Shown here: positions 8,614 to 18,020 of the stretch, in pieces
Layout: every line of letters begins with the position of its first letter
How positions within the stretch are numbered: the first letter of the stretch is position 1
Source of the DNA: Stenotrophomonas tumulicola
GTDB lineage: Bacteria > Pseudomonadota > Gammaproteobacteria > Xanthomonadales > Xanthomonadaceae
Direction of reading: 5' to 3'
NCBI RefSeq assembly: GCF_014117215.1
Contig: NZ_JACGXS010000001.1
Location: 248,001-312,000 of the forward strand
DNA: 64,000 bases
Notes under the pieces: model-generated
Told to the model about the DNA's origin: nothing
Databases searched by the model: none
What the model saw: the letters and a program-made list of their open reading frames with translations, nothing else
Translations under genes and position numbers: made by a program

Positions 8614-10218
8614 ATGCCCGTTTCTGTCCTGCTTGCTCGTGGCTTGCCCATCCTGGCCATGGCCAGCCTGCTCGTCGCCGTGCCCGATGCGCACGCGCAA
8701 CGCGTCTCAACCCGTGACCGGGCCAAGGCAGACGTGCTGCAGCAGCGCATGGCTGTTGCCGAGAAGCGCTATACCGACGCGCTGGTGCAGGTGGCCAACG
8801 CCGACCCCAAGGGGACCACTGAAGCCGATGCGGCGCTGGAAGACATGGAAGACGTGCTCAGCGCCTGCGTCGGCCAGAAGGGCTGCCAGATGAGCACCCT
8901 GCTGGCGACCTACAAGCGCCTGCTGAAGCGCGACGCCGACGCTGAAGGCGAGGACGCGGTGGCCGATGAGGCGGGCGACCCGCTGCATGCCGACCCCGAC
9001 CATGTCGCTCCGCTGGCGGCCGACGTACCCGAAGCGGCGCGTGCAGCCGCACTGCTCAACGACAAGCGCCACGCCTTTGACAGCATGGTCGAGTACAACC
9101 CGGCCATCCAGGCTGGTATCCGCCGCTGGCTGACCGACATGCGCCCGGCCTTGCTGACCAGCTATGAGAATTACCAGAACCTGCGTGCGGTGATGTGGCC
9201 GGAATGGGAGAAGCGAGGCCTGCCCGAAGCGCTGTTGTTCGGCATCATGGCCAAGGAATCCAACGGCCGCGTACATGCTTCTTCACGTGCCGGCGCAGCG
9301 GGCCTGATGCAGTTCATGCCCGCTACCGGCCGTCGGTTCGGGCTGGGGCCGGACGGAACCGGCTTCGATACGCGGTTCGATGCACGCAGTGCGGCCGAAG
9401 CCAGCGCGACCTACCTCGACGAGCGCCTGCGCCAGCTGGACAACAGCATCGAACTGTCGCTGGCAGGCTACAACGGCGGCGAGGGCCGTGCGCTGCGGGT
9501 GTCACGGCAGAACCCGGGGCAGAGCTTCTGGGTGAACAACGTCTACAGTGAGTTTCCGGCCGAAACCAAGGACTACGTGCCGATGGTGATCGCCGCGGCG
9601 TGGATTTTCCTGCACCCGCAGCAATACGGCGTGGAATTCCCGAAGGTCAACGCGCAGCCGACGACGCTTCGCCTGGCGAAGTCCACCACGATCTACGAAT
9701 TGACCATCTGCCTGGGTAGCCATGGCACGCGCGATGGTTACATGCGTGCGCTGCGCAACCTCAACCCGCGATACGAGGCGGATGGCTGGATCCCGGCGGG
9801 CACGCTGATCAACGCCACCACGCGCATCGCCGGCCTGTACGCCCGCAACTGCGTCAGCGGCCCGCGTGCGGACCTGGCGCGGGCATTGATCACTGCCGAT
9901 CTGAATGCCGCCATCGTGCGCCCCAGTGCGGCCAGTTTCACCGGCAGCGTAGCCGTTGGCGGCGTGGTGCCGGTGGCGGCCGCTGGCGCCAATGCGGTAC
10001 CGGCTGCACCTGCTGCGGTGGTGGCCACGCCGCGTCCAGCGGCGCCGCGAGCCAAGCCGGTGCGCAGCCATAAGGTGGCCAAGGGCGAAACGCTGGGACG
10101 GATCGCAGCGAAGTTCCAGTGCGATGTGCCGACGCTGGCACGTGCCAATGGCCTGAAGGCACCGGCCTACAGCCTGCGCCAGGGCCAGACGCTGAAGCTG
10201 CAGGGCTGCGGCGACTGA
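8614..10218 (+). CDS. membrane-bound lytic murein transglycosylase, MltD-like
   Basis: This 534-residue exported enzyme is predicted to cleave peptidoglycan glycan strands to 1,6-anhydro-muropeptides. It has a signal peptide (about 1-28, cleaved after AHA), a helical N-terminal region, and an SLT domain with catalytic Glu215 in MAKESNGR followed by GAAGLMQFMPATG and the AGYNGG segment. An Ala/Pro-rich linker leads to one C-terminal LysM repeat (about 486-531). MltD usually has more than one LysM, so the assignment is to the family only. The ATG at 8614 is chosen because it opens the signal peptide. Confidence 0.88.
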   Translation: MPVSVLLARGLPILAMASLLVAVPDAHAQRVSTRDRAKADVLQQRMAVAEKRYTDALVQVANADPKGTTEADAALEDMEDVLSACVGQKGCQMSTLLATYKRLLKRDADAEGEDAVADEAGDPLHADPDHVAPLAADVPEAARAAALLNDKRHAFDSMVEYNPAIQAGIRRWLTDMRPALLTSYENYQNLRAVMWPEWEKRGLPEALLFGIMAKESNGRVHASSRAGAAGLMQFMPATGRRFGLGPDGTGFDTRFDARSAAEASATYLDERLRQLDNSIELSLAGYNGGEGRALRVSRQNPGQSFWVNNVYSEFPAETKDYVPMVIAAAWIFLHPQQYGVEFPKVNAQPTTLRLAKSTTIYELTICLGSHGTRDGYMRALRNLNPRYEADGWIPAGTLINATTRIAGLYARNCVSGPRADLARALITADLNAAIVRPSAASFTGSVAVGGVVPVAAAGANAVPAAPAAVVATPRPAAPRAKPVRSHKVAKGETLGRIAAKFQCDVPTLARANGLKAPAYSLRQGQTLKLQGCGD

Positions 10219-10269
10219 GCCGGGGTTTCGTGTTGGGCGCTACCGAAGCGCGAAGGCGATGGCGCAACC

Positions 10270-11517
10270 CTACTGCAGGTCGCGCAGGTTCAGGCGGCGC
10301 AGGGTGGGGTTCTTCCATGCGGTGATGCCGGCCACGCTGAGCACCGCGAAGCCGCCCAGCACCACCGCCGGCACCAGCCCCAGCAGCCGGGCCATGGTGC
10401 CCGCATAGAACGCGCCCAGTTCGTTGGACGAGCTGATGAAAATGCCGTTGATGGACGACACCCGCCCGCGCATCTCTTCCGGCGTGGCCAACTGCAGGAT
10501 GGTCGAACGCACCACCACCGAAACGCCATCGAAGGCCCCGTAGAACAGCAGGATCAACGCCGACAGCCAGAAGTGGTGCGACAGTCCGAAGCCGATCACG
10601 CACAGCCCGAAACCGGCGACGGCGAACAGCAGTACGCGGCCTGCATGCTCCTGCAGCGGATGGCGTGCCAGCCACAGCCCCACCGCGATCGAGCCCAGTG
10701 CCGGTGCCGCGCGCAGGATGCCCAGCCCTTCCGGGCCATGGTGGAGGATGTCCTGCAGGAATGCCGGCAGCATCGCCACCACGCCACCCAGCAGCACCGA
10801 GAACATGTCCAGTGCCATGGCGCCGACCATGATCCGGTTACCGACCACGAACTTCGCGCCTTCGGCGATGCTGCGGAAGATCGGTGCGGCAGGGCCTTGG
10901 TGTACCGGCTCGCTGACCTTCAGCGTGGCCAGGCAGGCGATCGCCACCAGCGCGAATCCGGTCGCCACGCCATACGCCACGCCCTTGCCTCCCCAGCCGA
11001 CCAGCACGCCGCCCAATGCAGGGCCGAAGACCATGCCGGCCTGGAAGAACACGCTGCCGAGTCCGGCGCCACGCGCGAACTGGTGACGCTCCAGCACGCG
11101 TGCGAACAGCGCGTTGTAGATGGGCGACAGGAACGCACGGACCATGCCGGTCAGCGCGATGGCCGCATAGATCGGCCAGACGCCGTGGAACGGCAGCCAG
11201 TCCAGCGCCACCGCGCACAGCACCAGTGCGGTGGCGACCAGGCCGGAACACGCCACCATGCCGAGCCTGCGCCGCGGCAGATGGTCGACCAGGTAGCCGG
11301 CAAACGGGGCTACGCAGAAGAACGGCAGTACTTCGGCCAGGCCGACCAGGCCCAGCGAGAATGGATTGCGGGTGACTTCGTAGATGTGCCAGCCCACGGT
11401 GACCGCGACCACCTGGTAGGACAGCATCGCGAAGATGCGGTACGCCAGCAGCTTGGTGAAGCCGGGACGGGCCAGCAGGGTCCGTGCGCTTTCTTCGTCC
11501 GCTGCGCCGGCGCTCAC
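10270..11517 (-). CDS. MFS transporter (DHA3-like exporter)
   Basis: This 415-residue protein has about 12 hydrophobic segments and the MFS loop-2-3 motif (GYLVDHLPRRRLG near residues 74-86). The repeat copy near EEMRGRVSSING in the second half is typical of the EntS/DHA3 group. It is an inner-membrane secondary transporter, probably an exporter, with unknown substrate. Its start overlaps the end of sufE by 4 bases, so the pair is co-translated, although no shared function is evident. Confidence 0.85.
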   Translation of the reverse strand: MSAGAADEESARTLLARPGFTKLLAYRIFAMLSYQVVAVTVGWHIYEVTRNPFSLGLVGLAEVLPFFCVAPFAGYLVDHLPRRRLGMVACSGLVATALVLCAVALDWLPFHGVWPIYAAIALTGMVRAFLSPIYNALFARVLERHQFARGAGLGSVFFQAGMVFGPALGGVLVGWGGKGVAYGVATGFALVAIACLATLKVSEPVHQGPAAPIFRSIAEGAKFVVGNRIMVGAMALDMFSVLLGGVVAMLPAFLQDILHHGPEGLGILRAAPALGSIAVGLWLARHPLQEHAGRVLLFAVAGFGLCVIGFGLSHHFWLSALILLFYGAFDGVSVVVRSTILQLATPEEMRGRVSSINGIFISSSNELGAFYAGTMARLLGLVPAVVLGGFAVLSVAGITAWKNPTLRRLNLRDLQ

Positions 11518-11966
11518 GGTTGGGCGCGCTGCAGCTGGGCCTGCGCGGTCTCGCGGATGAAGGCCAACATCGCCGCCACGCCATTGCTGCGGGTCGGCGA
11601 CAGGTGGCGAGCCAGGCCGATGTCCTGGATATAGGTCGGTTCGGTTGCCAGGATTTCGCTGGCGCTGCGCCCGGAGTAGACCCGCAATGCCAGGAAGATC
11701 AGTCCGGAGACGATCGCCGAATCACTGATGGCATGGAAGCGCAGCATGTCCGCATTGCCCTCCGGCACGATCCAGACCATCGACTGGCAGCCCAGCAGGC
11801 GGTGTTCCTCGCTCTTCCAGGTGTCCGGGAATGCGGGCAGCTTGCGGCCAAGGTCGATCAGGTACTGGTAGCGCTCGGACCAGTCGCTGAAGAAGGAGAA
11901 CTCTTCGGCGATGGCGGTCTGGGCTTCGGCGGCGGTGGTTTCAAGCGGGAAGGGGGAATCGGTCAT
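11514..11966 (-). CDS. sufE: SufE-family sulfur acceptor
   Basis: This 150-residue SufE/CsdE-type protein accepts persulfide sulfur from a cysteine desulfurase and passes it to Fe-S assembly. The active Cys60 sits in EEHRLLGCQSMVW, the expected flexible-loop motif. No desulfurase gene is adjacent. The gene starts a short minus-strand unit with the downstream MFS transporter. CsdE is the alternative name if it pairs with a CsdA-type enzyme. Confidence 0.92.
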   Translation of the reverse strand: MTDSPFPLETTAAEAQTAIAEEFSFFSDWSERYQYLIDLGRKLPAFPDTWKSEEHRLLGCQSMVWIVPEGNADMLRFHAISDSAIVSGLIFLALRVYSGRSASEILATEPTYIQDIGLARHLSPTRSNGVAAMLAFIRETAQAQLQRAQP

Positions 11967-12023
11967 TTCGTTCTTCAGGTGGCGGGTTGCTGCTGGCCCC
12001 GTGGCGGGCCGGCCAGGGAACGA

Positions 12024-13400
12024 CTAGGCGCGCTTGCGCACCCAGCGCACGCCCTGTGCGGTGTCTTCCAGCACGATGCCTTCGGCGGCCAACTGGTCGC
12101 GGATGGCGTCGGAGCGGGCAAAATCACGCGCCTTCTTGGCGGCAGAGCGTGCTTCGATCAGCGCCTGGATGCGCGCATCGTCGTCGTGGTCACCGGCGGT
12201 ATTGCCGAACCAGGCCGCGGGATCCTGCTGCAGCAGGCCCAACGCCAGGCCGGCACCGAGCAGCTCGCTCTTCAATCGTGCCTGCTCCGCCGGGCCGGTC
12301 GCCTTGCGCGCCTCGCCGGCGATGCGGGCCAGCTCGGCCAGCGCCAGCGGCGTATTGAGGTCATCGTCGAGCGCTGCTTCCACGGGTGCCGGGATGCTTG
12401 CCGTTGCTGCCACGTCGGCCAGCTCACGCAACGTGCCATACAGCCGGTCCAGGGTGCGTCCGGCCTGTTCGATCACCGCATCGGACCAGTCCAATGGCTG
12501 CCGGTAGTGTGCCGACAACAGGGCCAGGCGCAGCGCTTCGGGCGGATGCTGGCGTACCAGGTCGTGCACGCGTTCGATGTTGCCCAGCGACTTGCTCATC
12601 TTGGCGCCGCCGAAATTCAGCATGCCATTGTGCAGCCAGTAGCGGGCGAACACCGCCCCGCCATGCGCGCACTCGCTCTGCGCGATTTCGTTCTCGTGGT
12701 GCGGAAACTGCAGGTCTACGCCGCCGGCATGGATGTCGATGGTCGGGCCCAGATGGGCGGCCGCCATCGCCGAGCATTCGATATGCCAGCCAGGGCGGCC
12801 GCGGCCCCAGGGGGAGTCCCAGCCAGGCAGGTCATCGCTGGAGGGCTTCCACAGCACGAAGTCGCCCGGGTCGCGCTTGTACGGGGCGACGTCGACACGG
12901 GCGCCGGCCAGCATTTCCTCCGGATCGCGACGCGACAGCTTGCCGTAGCCCTCGAAGCTGCCTACCGCGAACAGCACGTGGCCTTCGGCGGCGTAGGCAT
13001 GGCCGCTGCTGGCCAACTGTTCGATCATGGCGATGATCTGCGGCATGTGGGCGGTCACCTCCGGCTCGATGTCCGGTGGCATCACGCCCAACGCAGCCAT
13101 GTCTTCCCGGTAGGCGGCGGCGAAACGGTCGGTGATGGCGCTGATCGGCACGCCCTGCTCGCGTGCGGCGGTGTTGATCTTGTCGTCCACGTCGGTGATG
13201 TTGCGCGCATAGCGCAGGTTGCCGAAGCGACGCCGCAGCAGGTCGGCCAGTACCCCGAATACCACCGGGCCACGCGCGTTGCCGATGTGCACGTAGTTGT
13301 AGACCGTGGGGCCGCACACATACAGGGTCGGACAGGCCGGGTCGAGCGGGATGAACGTTTCGAGCTGGCGTGTCAGGTTGTTGTGCAGGCGCAGGGTCAT
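12024..13400 (-). CDS. cysS: cysteinyl-tRNA synthetase
   Basis: This 458-residue class I aminoacyl-tRNA synthetase charges tRNA-Cys. The HIGH-type motif HIGN is at 38-41 and KMSKS at 267-271. Zinc-ligand cysteines start with C29 in YVCGPTVYN. The start at 13400 (MTLRLHNN) gives the normal family length. The open frame continues far upstream on the minus strand but reads through other genes and is not used. It is a monocistronic unit. Confidence 0.97.
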   Translation of the reverse strand: MTLRLHNNLTRQLETFIPLDPACPTLYVCGPTVYNYVHIGNARGPVVFGVLADLLRRRFGNLRYARNITDVDDKINTAAREQGVPISAITDRFAAAYREDMAALGVMPPDIEPEVTAHMPQIIAMIEQLASSGHAYAAEGHVLFAVGSFEGYGKLSRRDPEEMLAGARVDVAPYKRDPGDFVLWKPSSDDLPGWDSPWGRGRPGWHIECSAMAAAHLGPTIDIHAGGVDLQFPHHENEIAQSECAHGGAVFARYWLHNGMLNFGGAKMSKSLGNIERVHDLVRQHPPEALRLALLSAHYRQPLDWSDAVIEQAGRTLDRLYGTLRELADVAATASIPAPVEAALDDDLNTPLALAELARIAGEARKATGPAEQARLKSELLGAGLALGLLQQDPAAWFGNTAGDHDDDARIQALIEARSAAKKARDFARSDAIRDQLAAEGIVLEDTAQGVRWVRKRA

Positions 13401-13574
13401 GGCGAGGGGGCTGGGGGACAAGCCATGGATTCTAGCGCGTGGGCAGGTGGGGAGTCGCGGCGGGAAGACCCTGGAGGTGGGGCAGGCTGGCCCCACGCGC
13501 GGCGGAAGGGTAAGGTTCAGCCCTTTGGCGTCTGCGCTGCCTACACTATTGCCGTGCCTCTGATCCCGTTGCCG

Positions 13575-14132
13575 ATGAGAACCGTCCTTCCGCCCGTGCT
13601 GGCCTGCCTGCTGGCCGGGCCTGCCATGGCCCAGTCCGACGACGGCGAGCCGCGCAACCGGGTGGTCATCGTCGAAAACCTCAAGTTCGACTATGCCCAG
13701 GTGCTCAACGTGGAGCCCGTGTTCCAGACCCTGCGTGCCACGCGCACCGAGGAGCAGTGCGTGCCGGTGGCGACCCGTACGCTGGCGCCGGTGAACGTCA
13801 CCGGTGACGAGCCGGAGGAGGAGAGGGGCCGTTTTGGCCGGTTCTGGGATTCGGTCCGGTCGATGTTCAAGCCGGGCGAGCAGGAGGGCGACGGAATGCC
13901 GGTGGCACCTGCCGAAGCCCCGGCCAGCAACGCACCCATGCTGACCCGTGATTGCCGCATCGTGCCGGTTGGACGCGAGTTCCGCCGCCCGATCGCCTAC
14001 GACGTCGACTATGTCTACAAGGGCACCAAGTACCGTTCGCGGCTGCCGGAAGACCCCGGCAACCGATTGAAGATCCGCGTGTCGGTCACCCCCTGGGTGG
14101 GCGCGGAGCAGGGCGGCTCGGCAAATCCCTGA
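13575..14132 (+). CDS. exported protein of unknown function
   Basis: This 185-residue protein begins with a signal peptide (about 1-20, cleaved after AMA). It contains two cysteines (EEQCVP and TRDCRI), an acidic/proline-rich middle, and a C-terminal segment with [21 protein letters not shown]. That pattern resembles the end of short glycine-zipper-type envelope proteins of xanthomonads, but no glycine zipper is seen here. The ATG at 13575 starts the signal peptide. An upstream GTG at 13554 would add seven residues. Confidence 0.6.
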   Translation: MRTVLPPVLACLLAGPAMAQSDDGEPRNRVVIVENLKFDYAQVLNVEPVFQTLRATRTEEQCVPVATRTLAPVNVTGDEPEEERGRFGRFWDSVRSMFKPGEQEGDGMPVAPAEAPASNAPMLTRDCRIVPVGREFRRPIAYDVDYVYKGTKYRSRLPEDPGNRLKIRVSVTPWVGAEQGGSANP

Positions 14133-14202
14133 AGGGGCCGGATCCATGGAAGGGGCTGGACCCTCTTGCACTGCACAATTGCCCGTGCCACCATGGGCGG
14201 AA

Positions 14203-14304
14203 ATGAACGCTACCGACTTCCAGCACGACACCAGCGCCGCCCGCCAAGCCACCGGCATGACGTCGCGTGCCCGCCGACCGGAACCCCACATTTTCGCTGG
14301 GTGA
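14203..14304 (+). CDS. putative arginine-sensing leader peptide upstream of argF'
   Basis: This 33-codon ORF (ATG 14203, TGA 14302-14304) is preceded by a GGGCGGAA ribosome-binding site. Four Arg codons occur, three of them clustered at codons 22, 24 and 25 (CGT, CGC, CGA), just before a set of mutually exclusive RNA hairpins and an intrinsic terminator. The position, size and codon content fit a leader peptide whose translation speed reports arginyl-tRNA supply. Nothing proves that it is translated. It could be a chance ORF ahead of a plain terminator. Confidence 0.5.
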   Translation: MNATDFQHDTSAARQATGMTSRARRPEPHIFAG

Positions 14305-14359
14305 CCGGAGCTTCGTGCTGTCTGTTCGGAAAAAACCCAGCCTCCCGGCTGGGTTTTTT
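14278..14359 (+). promoter_or_regulatory. putative transcription attenuator of the arginine operon
   Basis: Four segments can pair in alternative ways. Segment 1 (CCGG 14278-14281 and ACCC 14283-14286) pairs with segment 2 (GGGT 14299-14302 and CCGG 14305-14308). Segment 2 (GCTGGGT, 14296-14302) also pairs with segment 3 (ACCCAGC, 14335-14341). Segments 3 and 4 form the terminator. A ribosome stalled at Arg codons 22-25 would cover segment 1 and free 2 to pair with 3. A ribosome at the stop codon would cover 2 and allow termination. Confidence 0.5.
14330..14359 (+). terminator. intrinsic terminator before argF' (possibly conditional)
   Basis: A 13-bp stem, AAAAAACCCAGCC (14330-14342) with GGCTGGGTTTTTT (14347-14359), has a 4-base TCCC loop. 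The A-tract before and T-tract after make it bidirectional. It may end transcription of the upstream gene, or serve as the attenuator terminator for argF'. Confidence 0.85.
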
Positions 14360-14452
14360 CGTTTCCGTTTCCAGGAAAGTTGTTCCTGAAAGTTTTCCCT
14401 CCACCGAGCACCCGGCGCTTCGCGTGCCCCGTGCCCAACGCAAGGATCGATG

Positions 14453-15463
14453 ATGTCCCTCAAGCACTTCCTGAACACCCAGGACTGGAGCCGCAGCGAG
14501 CTCGACGCGCTGCTGACCCAGGCCGCGTTGTTCAAGCGCAACAAGCTCGGCGACCAGCTCAAGGGAAAGTCGATCGCGCTGGTGTTCTTCAACCCCTCCA
14601 TGCGCACCCGCACCAGCTTTGAGCTGGGTGCGTTCCAGCTTGGCGCGCATGCGGTGGTGCTGCAGCCGGGCAAGGATGCCTGGCCGATCGAGTTCAACCT
14701 GGGCACGGTCATGGACGGGGACACCGAAGAGCACATCGCCGAAGTGGCCAAGGTACTGGGCCGGTACTGCGACATGATCGCCGTTCGCGCCTTCCCGAAG
14801 TTCGTCGACTGGTCCATCGACCGCGAAGACACCGTGCTGAAGAGCTTTGCCAGGTACTCGCCGGTGCCGGTCATCAACATGGAAACCATCACCCACCCGT
14901 GCCAGGAACTGGCCCACGTGATGGCGCTGCAGGAGCACTTCGGCACCCAGGACCTGCGTGGCAAGAAGTACGTGTTGACCTGGACCTACCACCCCAAGCC
15001 GCTGAATACCGCCGTGGCCAACTCCGCGCTGACCATCGCCACGCGCATGGGCATGGACGTCACCCTGCTTTGCCCGACCGAGCAGTACATCCTGGACGAG
15101 CGTTACATGGGGTGGGCCGAGCAGAACGTCGCGCAGAACGGTGGTTCGCTGCAGGTCAGCCACGACATCGACAGCGCCTACGCCGGTGCCGACGTGGTGT
15201 ATGCCAAGAGTTGGGGTGCGCTGCCGTTCTTCGGCAACTGGGAGCCGGAGAAGCCGATCCGTGACCAGTACAAGCACTTCATCGTCGACGAAGCGAAGAT
15301 GGCGCTGACCAACAATGGCGTCTTCAGCCACTGCCTGCCGCTGCGTCGCAACGTCAAGGCCACCGATGCGGTGATGGATTCGCCGCAGTGCATCGCCATC
15401 AACGAGGCCGAGAACCGCCTGCACGTGCAGAAGGCGATCATGGCCGCGCTGGCCGGGCGCTGA
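14453..15463 (+). CDS. argF': N-acetylornithine carbamoyltransferase
   Basis: This 336-residue enzyme of the aspartate/ornithine carbamoyltransferase fold carries the carbamoyl-phosphate loop [12 protein letters not shown]. The MDGDTEEH and THPCQELAH motifs and the ending [16 protein letters not shown] are characteristic of the xanthomonad acetylornithine enzyme rather than ordinary OTCase. It makes N-acetylcitrulline from N-acetylornithine and carbamoyl phosphate. Of two adjacent ATGs, the second (14453) is chosen because AAGGA (14442-14446) is 6 bases upstream and because the family starts MSLKHF. It is the first structural gene of the arginine cluster. Confidence 0.95.
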   Translation: MSLKHFLNTQDWSRSELDALLTQAALFKRNKLGDQLKGKSIALVFFNPSMRTRTSFELGAFQLGAHAVVLQPGKDAWPIEFNLGTVMDGDTEEHIAEVAKVLGRYCDMIAVRAFPKFVDWSIDREDTVLKSFARYSPVPVINMETITHPCQELAHVMALQEHFGTQDLRGKKYVLTWTYHPKPLNTAVANSALTIATRMGMDVTLLCPTEQYILDERYMGWAEQNVAQNGGSLQVSHDIDSAYAGADVVYAKSWGALPFFGNWEPEKPIRDQYKHFIVDEAKMALTNNGVFSHCLPLRRNVKATDAVMDSPQCIAINEAENRLHVQKAIMAALAGR

Positions 15464-15484
15464 TTTTCCCGATTCGAACATTTC

Positions 15485-15507
15485 CGCCGGGCATGGCCCG
15501 GCGCTAC
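15485..15507. repeat. GTAG (SMAG-type) palindrome
   Basis: A 23-bp element in the CTAC orientation (CGCCGGGCATGGCCCGGCGCTAC) sits between argF' and argG and ends 16 bases before the argG start. It could stabilise or process the polycistronic mRNA. Confidence 0.8.
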
Positions 15508-15523
15508 CCAGGATTTTACCTCC

Positions 15524-16720
15524 ATGAGCAACAAAGACGTCGTCCTCGCCTTCTCCGGCGGCCTCGATACCAGCTTCTGCGTGCCATACCTGCAGGAGCG
15601 CGGCTACAACGTACATACCGTGTTTGCCGACACCGGCGGCGTGGATGACGAAGAGCGCGACTTCATCGAAAAGCGTGCCGCCGAGCTGGGCGTGGCCAGC
15701 CATTCCACCGTCGATGGTGGCCCGGCGATCTGGGAAGGCTTCGTCAAGCCGTTCGTATGGGCAGGCGAAGGCTACCAGGGGCAATATCCGCTGCTGGTTT
15801 CCGACCGTTACCTGATCGTCGACGCCGCGCTGAAGCGTGCCGCCGAGCTGGGCACCAACATCATTGCCCACGGCTGCACCGGCATGGGCAACGACCAGGT
15901 CCGCTTCGACCTGGCGGTCAAGGCGCTGGGCGACTACCAGATCATCGCGCCGATCCGCGAGATCCAGAAGGAACACACCCAGACCCGCGCCTACGAGCAG
16001 AAATACCTGGAGGAGCGTGGCTTTGGCGTGCGCGCCAAGCAGCAGGCCTACACCATCAACGAGAACCTGCTGGGCCTGACCATGTCCGGTGGCGAGATCG
16101 ACCGTTGGGAAGCACCGGGCGAGGGCGCCCGTGGCTGGTGTGCACCGCGTAGCGAATGGCCGGCCGAAGCACTGACGGTCACCCTCAAGTTCGTCGATGG
16201 CGAAGCCGTCGAACTGGACGGCAAGGTGCTGCCGGGCGAGCAGATCCTGGCCACCCTCAACAAGCTGTTCGCACCGTACGGCGTGGGCCGTGGCGTGTAC
16301 ACCGGCGACACCGTGATCGGCCTGAAGGGCCGCATCGTATTCGAAGCGCCCGGGCTGGTGTCGCTGCTGGCCGCCCACCGCGCGCTGGAAGACGCGGTGC
16401 TGACCAAGCAGCAGAACCGTTTCAAGCCGGACGTGGCACGCAAGTGGGTGGAGCTGGTGTACGAAGGCTTCTACCACGACCCGCTGAAGACCGATATCGA
16501 AGCCTTCCTGAAGTCGTCCCAGGCCAAGGTCAATGGCGAAGTGGTGCTGGAGACCCGTGGCGGCCGCGTCGATGCGGTGGCGGTACGTTCGCCGCACCTG
16601 CTCAACGCCAAGGGCGCGACCTATGCACAGTCGGCCGATTGGGGCGTGGAGGAGGCCGAAGGATTCATCAAGCTGTTCGGCATGAGCTCTACGCTCTACG
16701 CCCAGGTCAACCGCGGTTGA
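15524..16720 (+). CDS. argG: argininosuccinate synthase
   Basis: This 398-residue enzyme joins citrulline and aspartate using ATP. The PP-loop SGGLDTS is at 11-17, followed by the citrulline/aspartate-binding stretch [12 protein letters not shown]. In this cluster it uses citrulline released by the ArgE'-type deacetylase. The sequence is the branch seen in xanthomonads, rather unlike the E. coli type. The ATG at 15524 is preceded by only a weak Shine-Dalgarno, and a repeat element separates the gene from argF'. Confidence 0.95.
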   Translation: MSNKDVVLAFSGGLDTSFCVPYLQERGYNVHTVFADTGGVDDEERDFIEKRAAELGVASHSTVDGGPAIWEGFVKPFVWAGEGYQGQYPLLVSDRYLIVDAALKRAAELGTNIIAHGCTGMGNDQVRFDLAVKALGDYQIIAPIREIQKEHTQTRAYEQKYLEERGFGVRAKQQAYTINENLLGLTMSGGEIDRWEAPGEGARGWCAPRSEWPAEALTVTLKFVDGEAVELDGKVLPGEQILATLNKLFAPYGVGRGVYTGDTVIGLKGRIVFEAPGLVSLLAAHRALEDAVLTKQQNRFKPDVARKWVELVYEGFYHDPLKTDIEAFLKSSQAKVNGEVVLETRGGRVDAVAVRSPHLLNAKGATYAQSADWGVEEAEGFIKLFGMSSTLYAQVNRG

Positions 16721-16812
16721 CTTCGGCGTAGAGCCCGCGCATTCCTCCTCAACCCTGCGCCTTCGGCGCGCCCCCTTCAACAGGAAGGGGGCTCTCCTCC
16801 AGACGCGATACG

Positions 16813-16835
16813 GTAGCGCCGGGCCATGCCCGGCG
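16813..16835. repeat. GTAG (SMAG-type) palindrome
   Basis: A 23-bp element in the GTAG orientation (GTAGCGCCGGGCCATGCCC, then GGCG) lies between argG and the deacetylase gene, 25 bases before its start. Confidence 0.8.
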
Positions 16836-16859
16836 GAATTCCACAGGAACCGTTGATTC

Positions 16860-17948
16860 ATGCTTGAACAGACGCTCGATCACCTGCAGGCCCTGGTGTC
16901 GTTCGACACCCGCAATCCGCCGCGTGCAATCGGCACCGGGGGCATCTTCGATTACCTGCGGGAAAACCTGCCCGGCTTCCAGGTCGAGGTGATCGACCAT
17001 GGTGACGGTGCGGTCAGCCTGTACGCGGTGCGGGGCACGCCGCGCTATCTGTTCAACGTGCATCTGGATACGGTGCCGGATTCGCCGCACTGGAGTGCCG
17101 ACCCGCATGTGATGCGCCGTCTCGACGACCGCGTGGTCGGCCTTGGCGTGTGCGACATCAAGGGCGCAGCCGCTGCATTGGTGGCTGCCGCCAATGCCAG
17201 CGATGGCGATGCGGCGTTCCTGTTCTCCAGCGATGAAGAAGCCAACGACCCACGCTGCATCGCCGCCTTCCTGGCGCGCGGCATTCCGTACGAAGCCGTG
17301 CTGGTGGCCGAGCCGACCATGAGCGAAGCGGTGCTGGCCCATCGTGGCATCAGCTCGGTGCTGATGCAGTTCACTGGCCGCGCCGGGCATGCCTCCGGCA
17401 AGCAGGATGCCGCGGCCAGCGCGCTGCACCAGGCCATGCGCTGGGGAAACCGCGCGCTGGACCACGTCGATTCATTGTCCTCGGCGCGCTTTGGCGGGCT
17501 GACCGGGCTGCGTTTCAACATCGGGCGCGTGGAAGGAGGCATCAAGGCCAACATGATTGCTCCGGCAGCCGAAGTCCGCTTCGGTTTCCGTCCATTGCCG
17601 TCGATGGACATCGATGCCCTGCTGGCCATCTTCGCCGGATTTGCCGAGCCGGAAGCGGCACTTTTCACCGAAACGTTCCGCGGCCCAAGCTTGCCGGCCG
17701 GGGATATCGCCGATGCCGAGAACCGGCGCCTGGCCGCGCGCGATGTCGCCGATGCCCTGGACCTGCCGATCGGCAATGCGGTGGACTTCTGGACCGAAGC
17801 CTCGCTGTTCTCGGCTGGCGGCTACACCACGATGGTGTTCGGCCCGGGCGACATCGCCCAGGCCCACACCGCCGATGAGTTCGTGACGCTGGAGCAGCTG
17901 CAGCGTTACACCGACGCCGTGCATCGCATCATCAGTACCGGCGCCTGA
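16860..17948 (+). CDS. argE': M20-family N-acetylcitrulline/acetylornithine deacetylase
   Basis: This 362-residue metal-dependent M20 peptidase-family enzyme has metal-ligand motifs NVHLDTVP (about residue 64), GVCDIKG (about 97), SSDEEAND (about 121-128, with the catalytic Glu pair) and a late H in AHTADEF. A dimerisation insert lies in the middle. Together with ArgF', the expected substrate is N-acetylcitrulline, giving citrulline for ArgG. Related ArgE enzymes use acetylornithine, so the substrate assignment rests on context. The protein is somewhat shorter than E. coli ArgE (383 residues). Confidence 0.9.
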   Translation: MLEQTLDHLQALVSFDTRNPPRAIGTGGIFDYLRENLPGFQVEVIDHGDGAVSLYAVRGTPRYLFNVHLDTVPDSPHWSADPHVMRRLDDRVVGLGVCDIKGAAAALVAAANASDGDAAFLFSSDEEANDPRCIAAFLARGIPYEAVLVAEPTMSEAVLAHRGISSVLMQFTGRAGHASGKQDAAASALHQAMRWGNRALDHVDSLSSARFGGLTGLRFNIGRVEGGIKANMIAPAAEVRFGFRPLPSMDIDALLAIFAGFAEPEAALFTETFRGPSLPAGDIADAENRRLAARDVADALDLPIGNAVDFWTEASLFSAGGYTTMVFGPGDIAQAHTADEFVTLEQLQRYTDAVHRIISTGA

Positions 17949-17960
17949 GTTATTCCAACG

Positions 17961-17981
17961 CCGCCGTGCCCCGCACGGCGG
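17961..17981 (+). other. intercistronic hairpin between argE' and argB
   Basis: A perfect 9-bp stem, CCGCCGTGC and GCACGGCGG, has a 3-base CCC loop. There is no T-tract, so it is not a simple terminator. It may be an mRNA processing or stability element. Confidence 0.55.
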
Positions 17982-18020
17982 AACTGCAACGCGGCACCCG
18001 CCGCCTGTGACGAAGCCGAA

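Noticed and set aside
14210..16861. An 883-codon minus-strand frame across argF' and argG
   Set aside because: It runs antisense to two certain enzymes, crosses a terminator and a repeat, and has no domain. GC-driven artefact.
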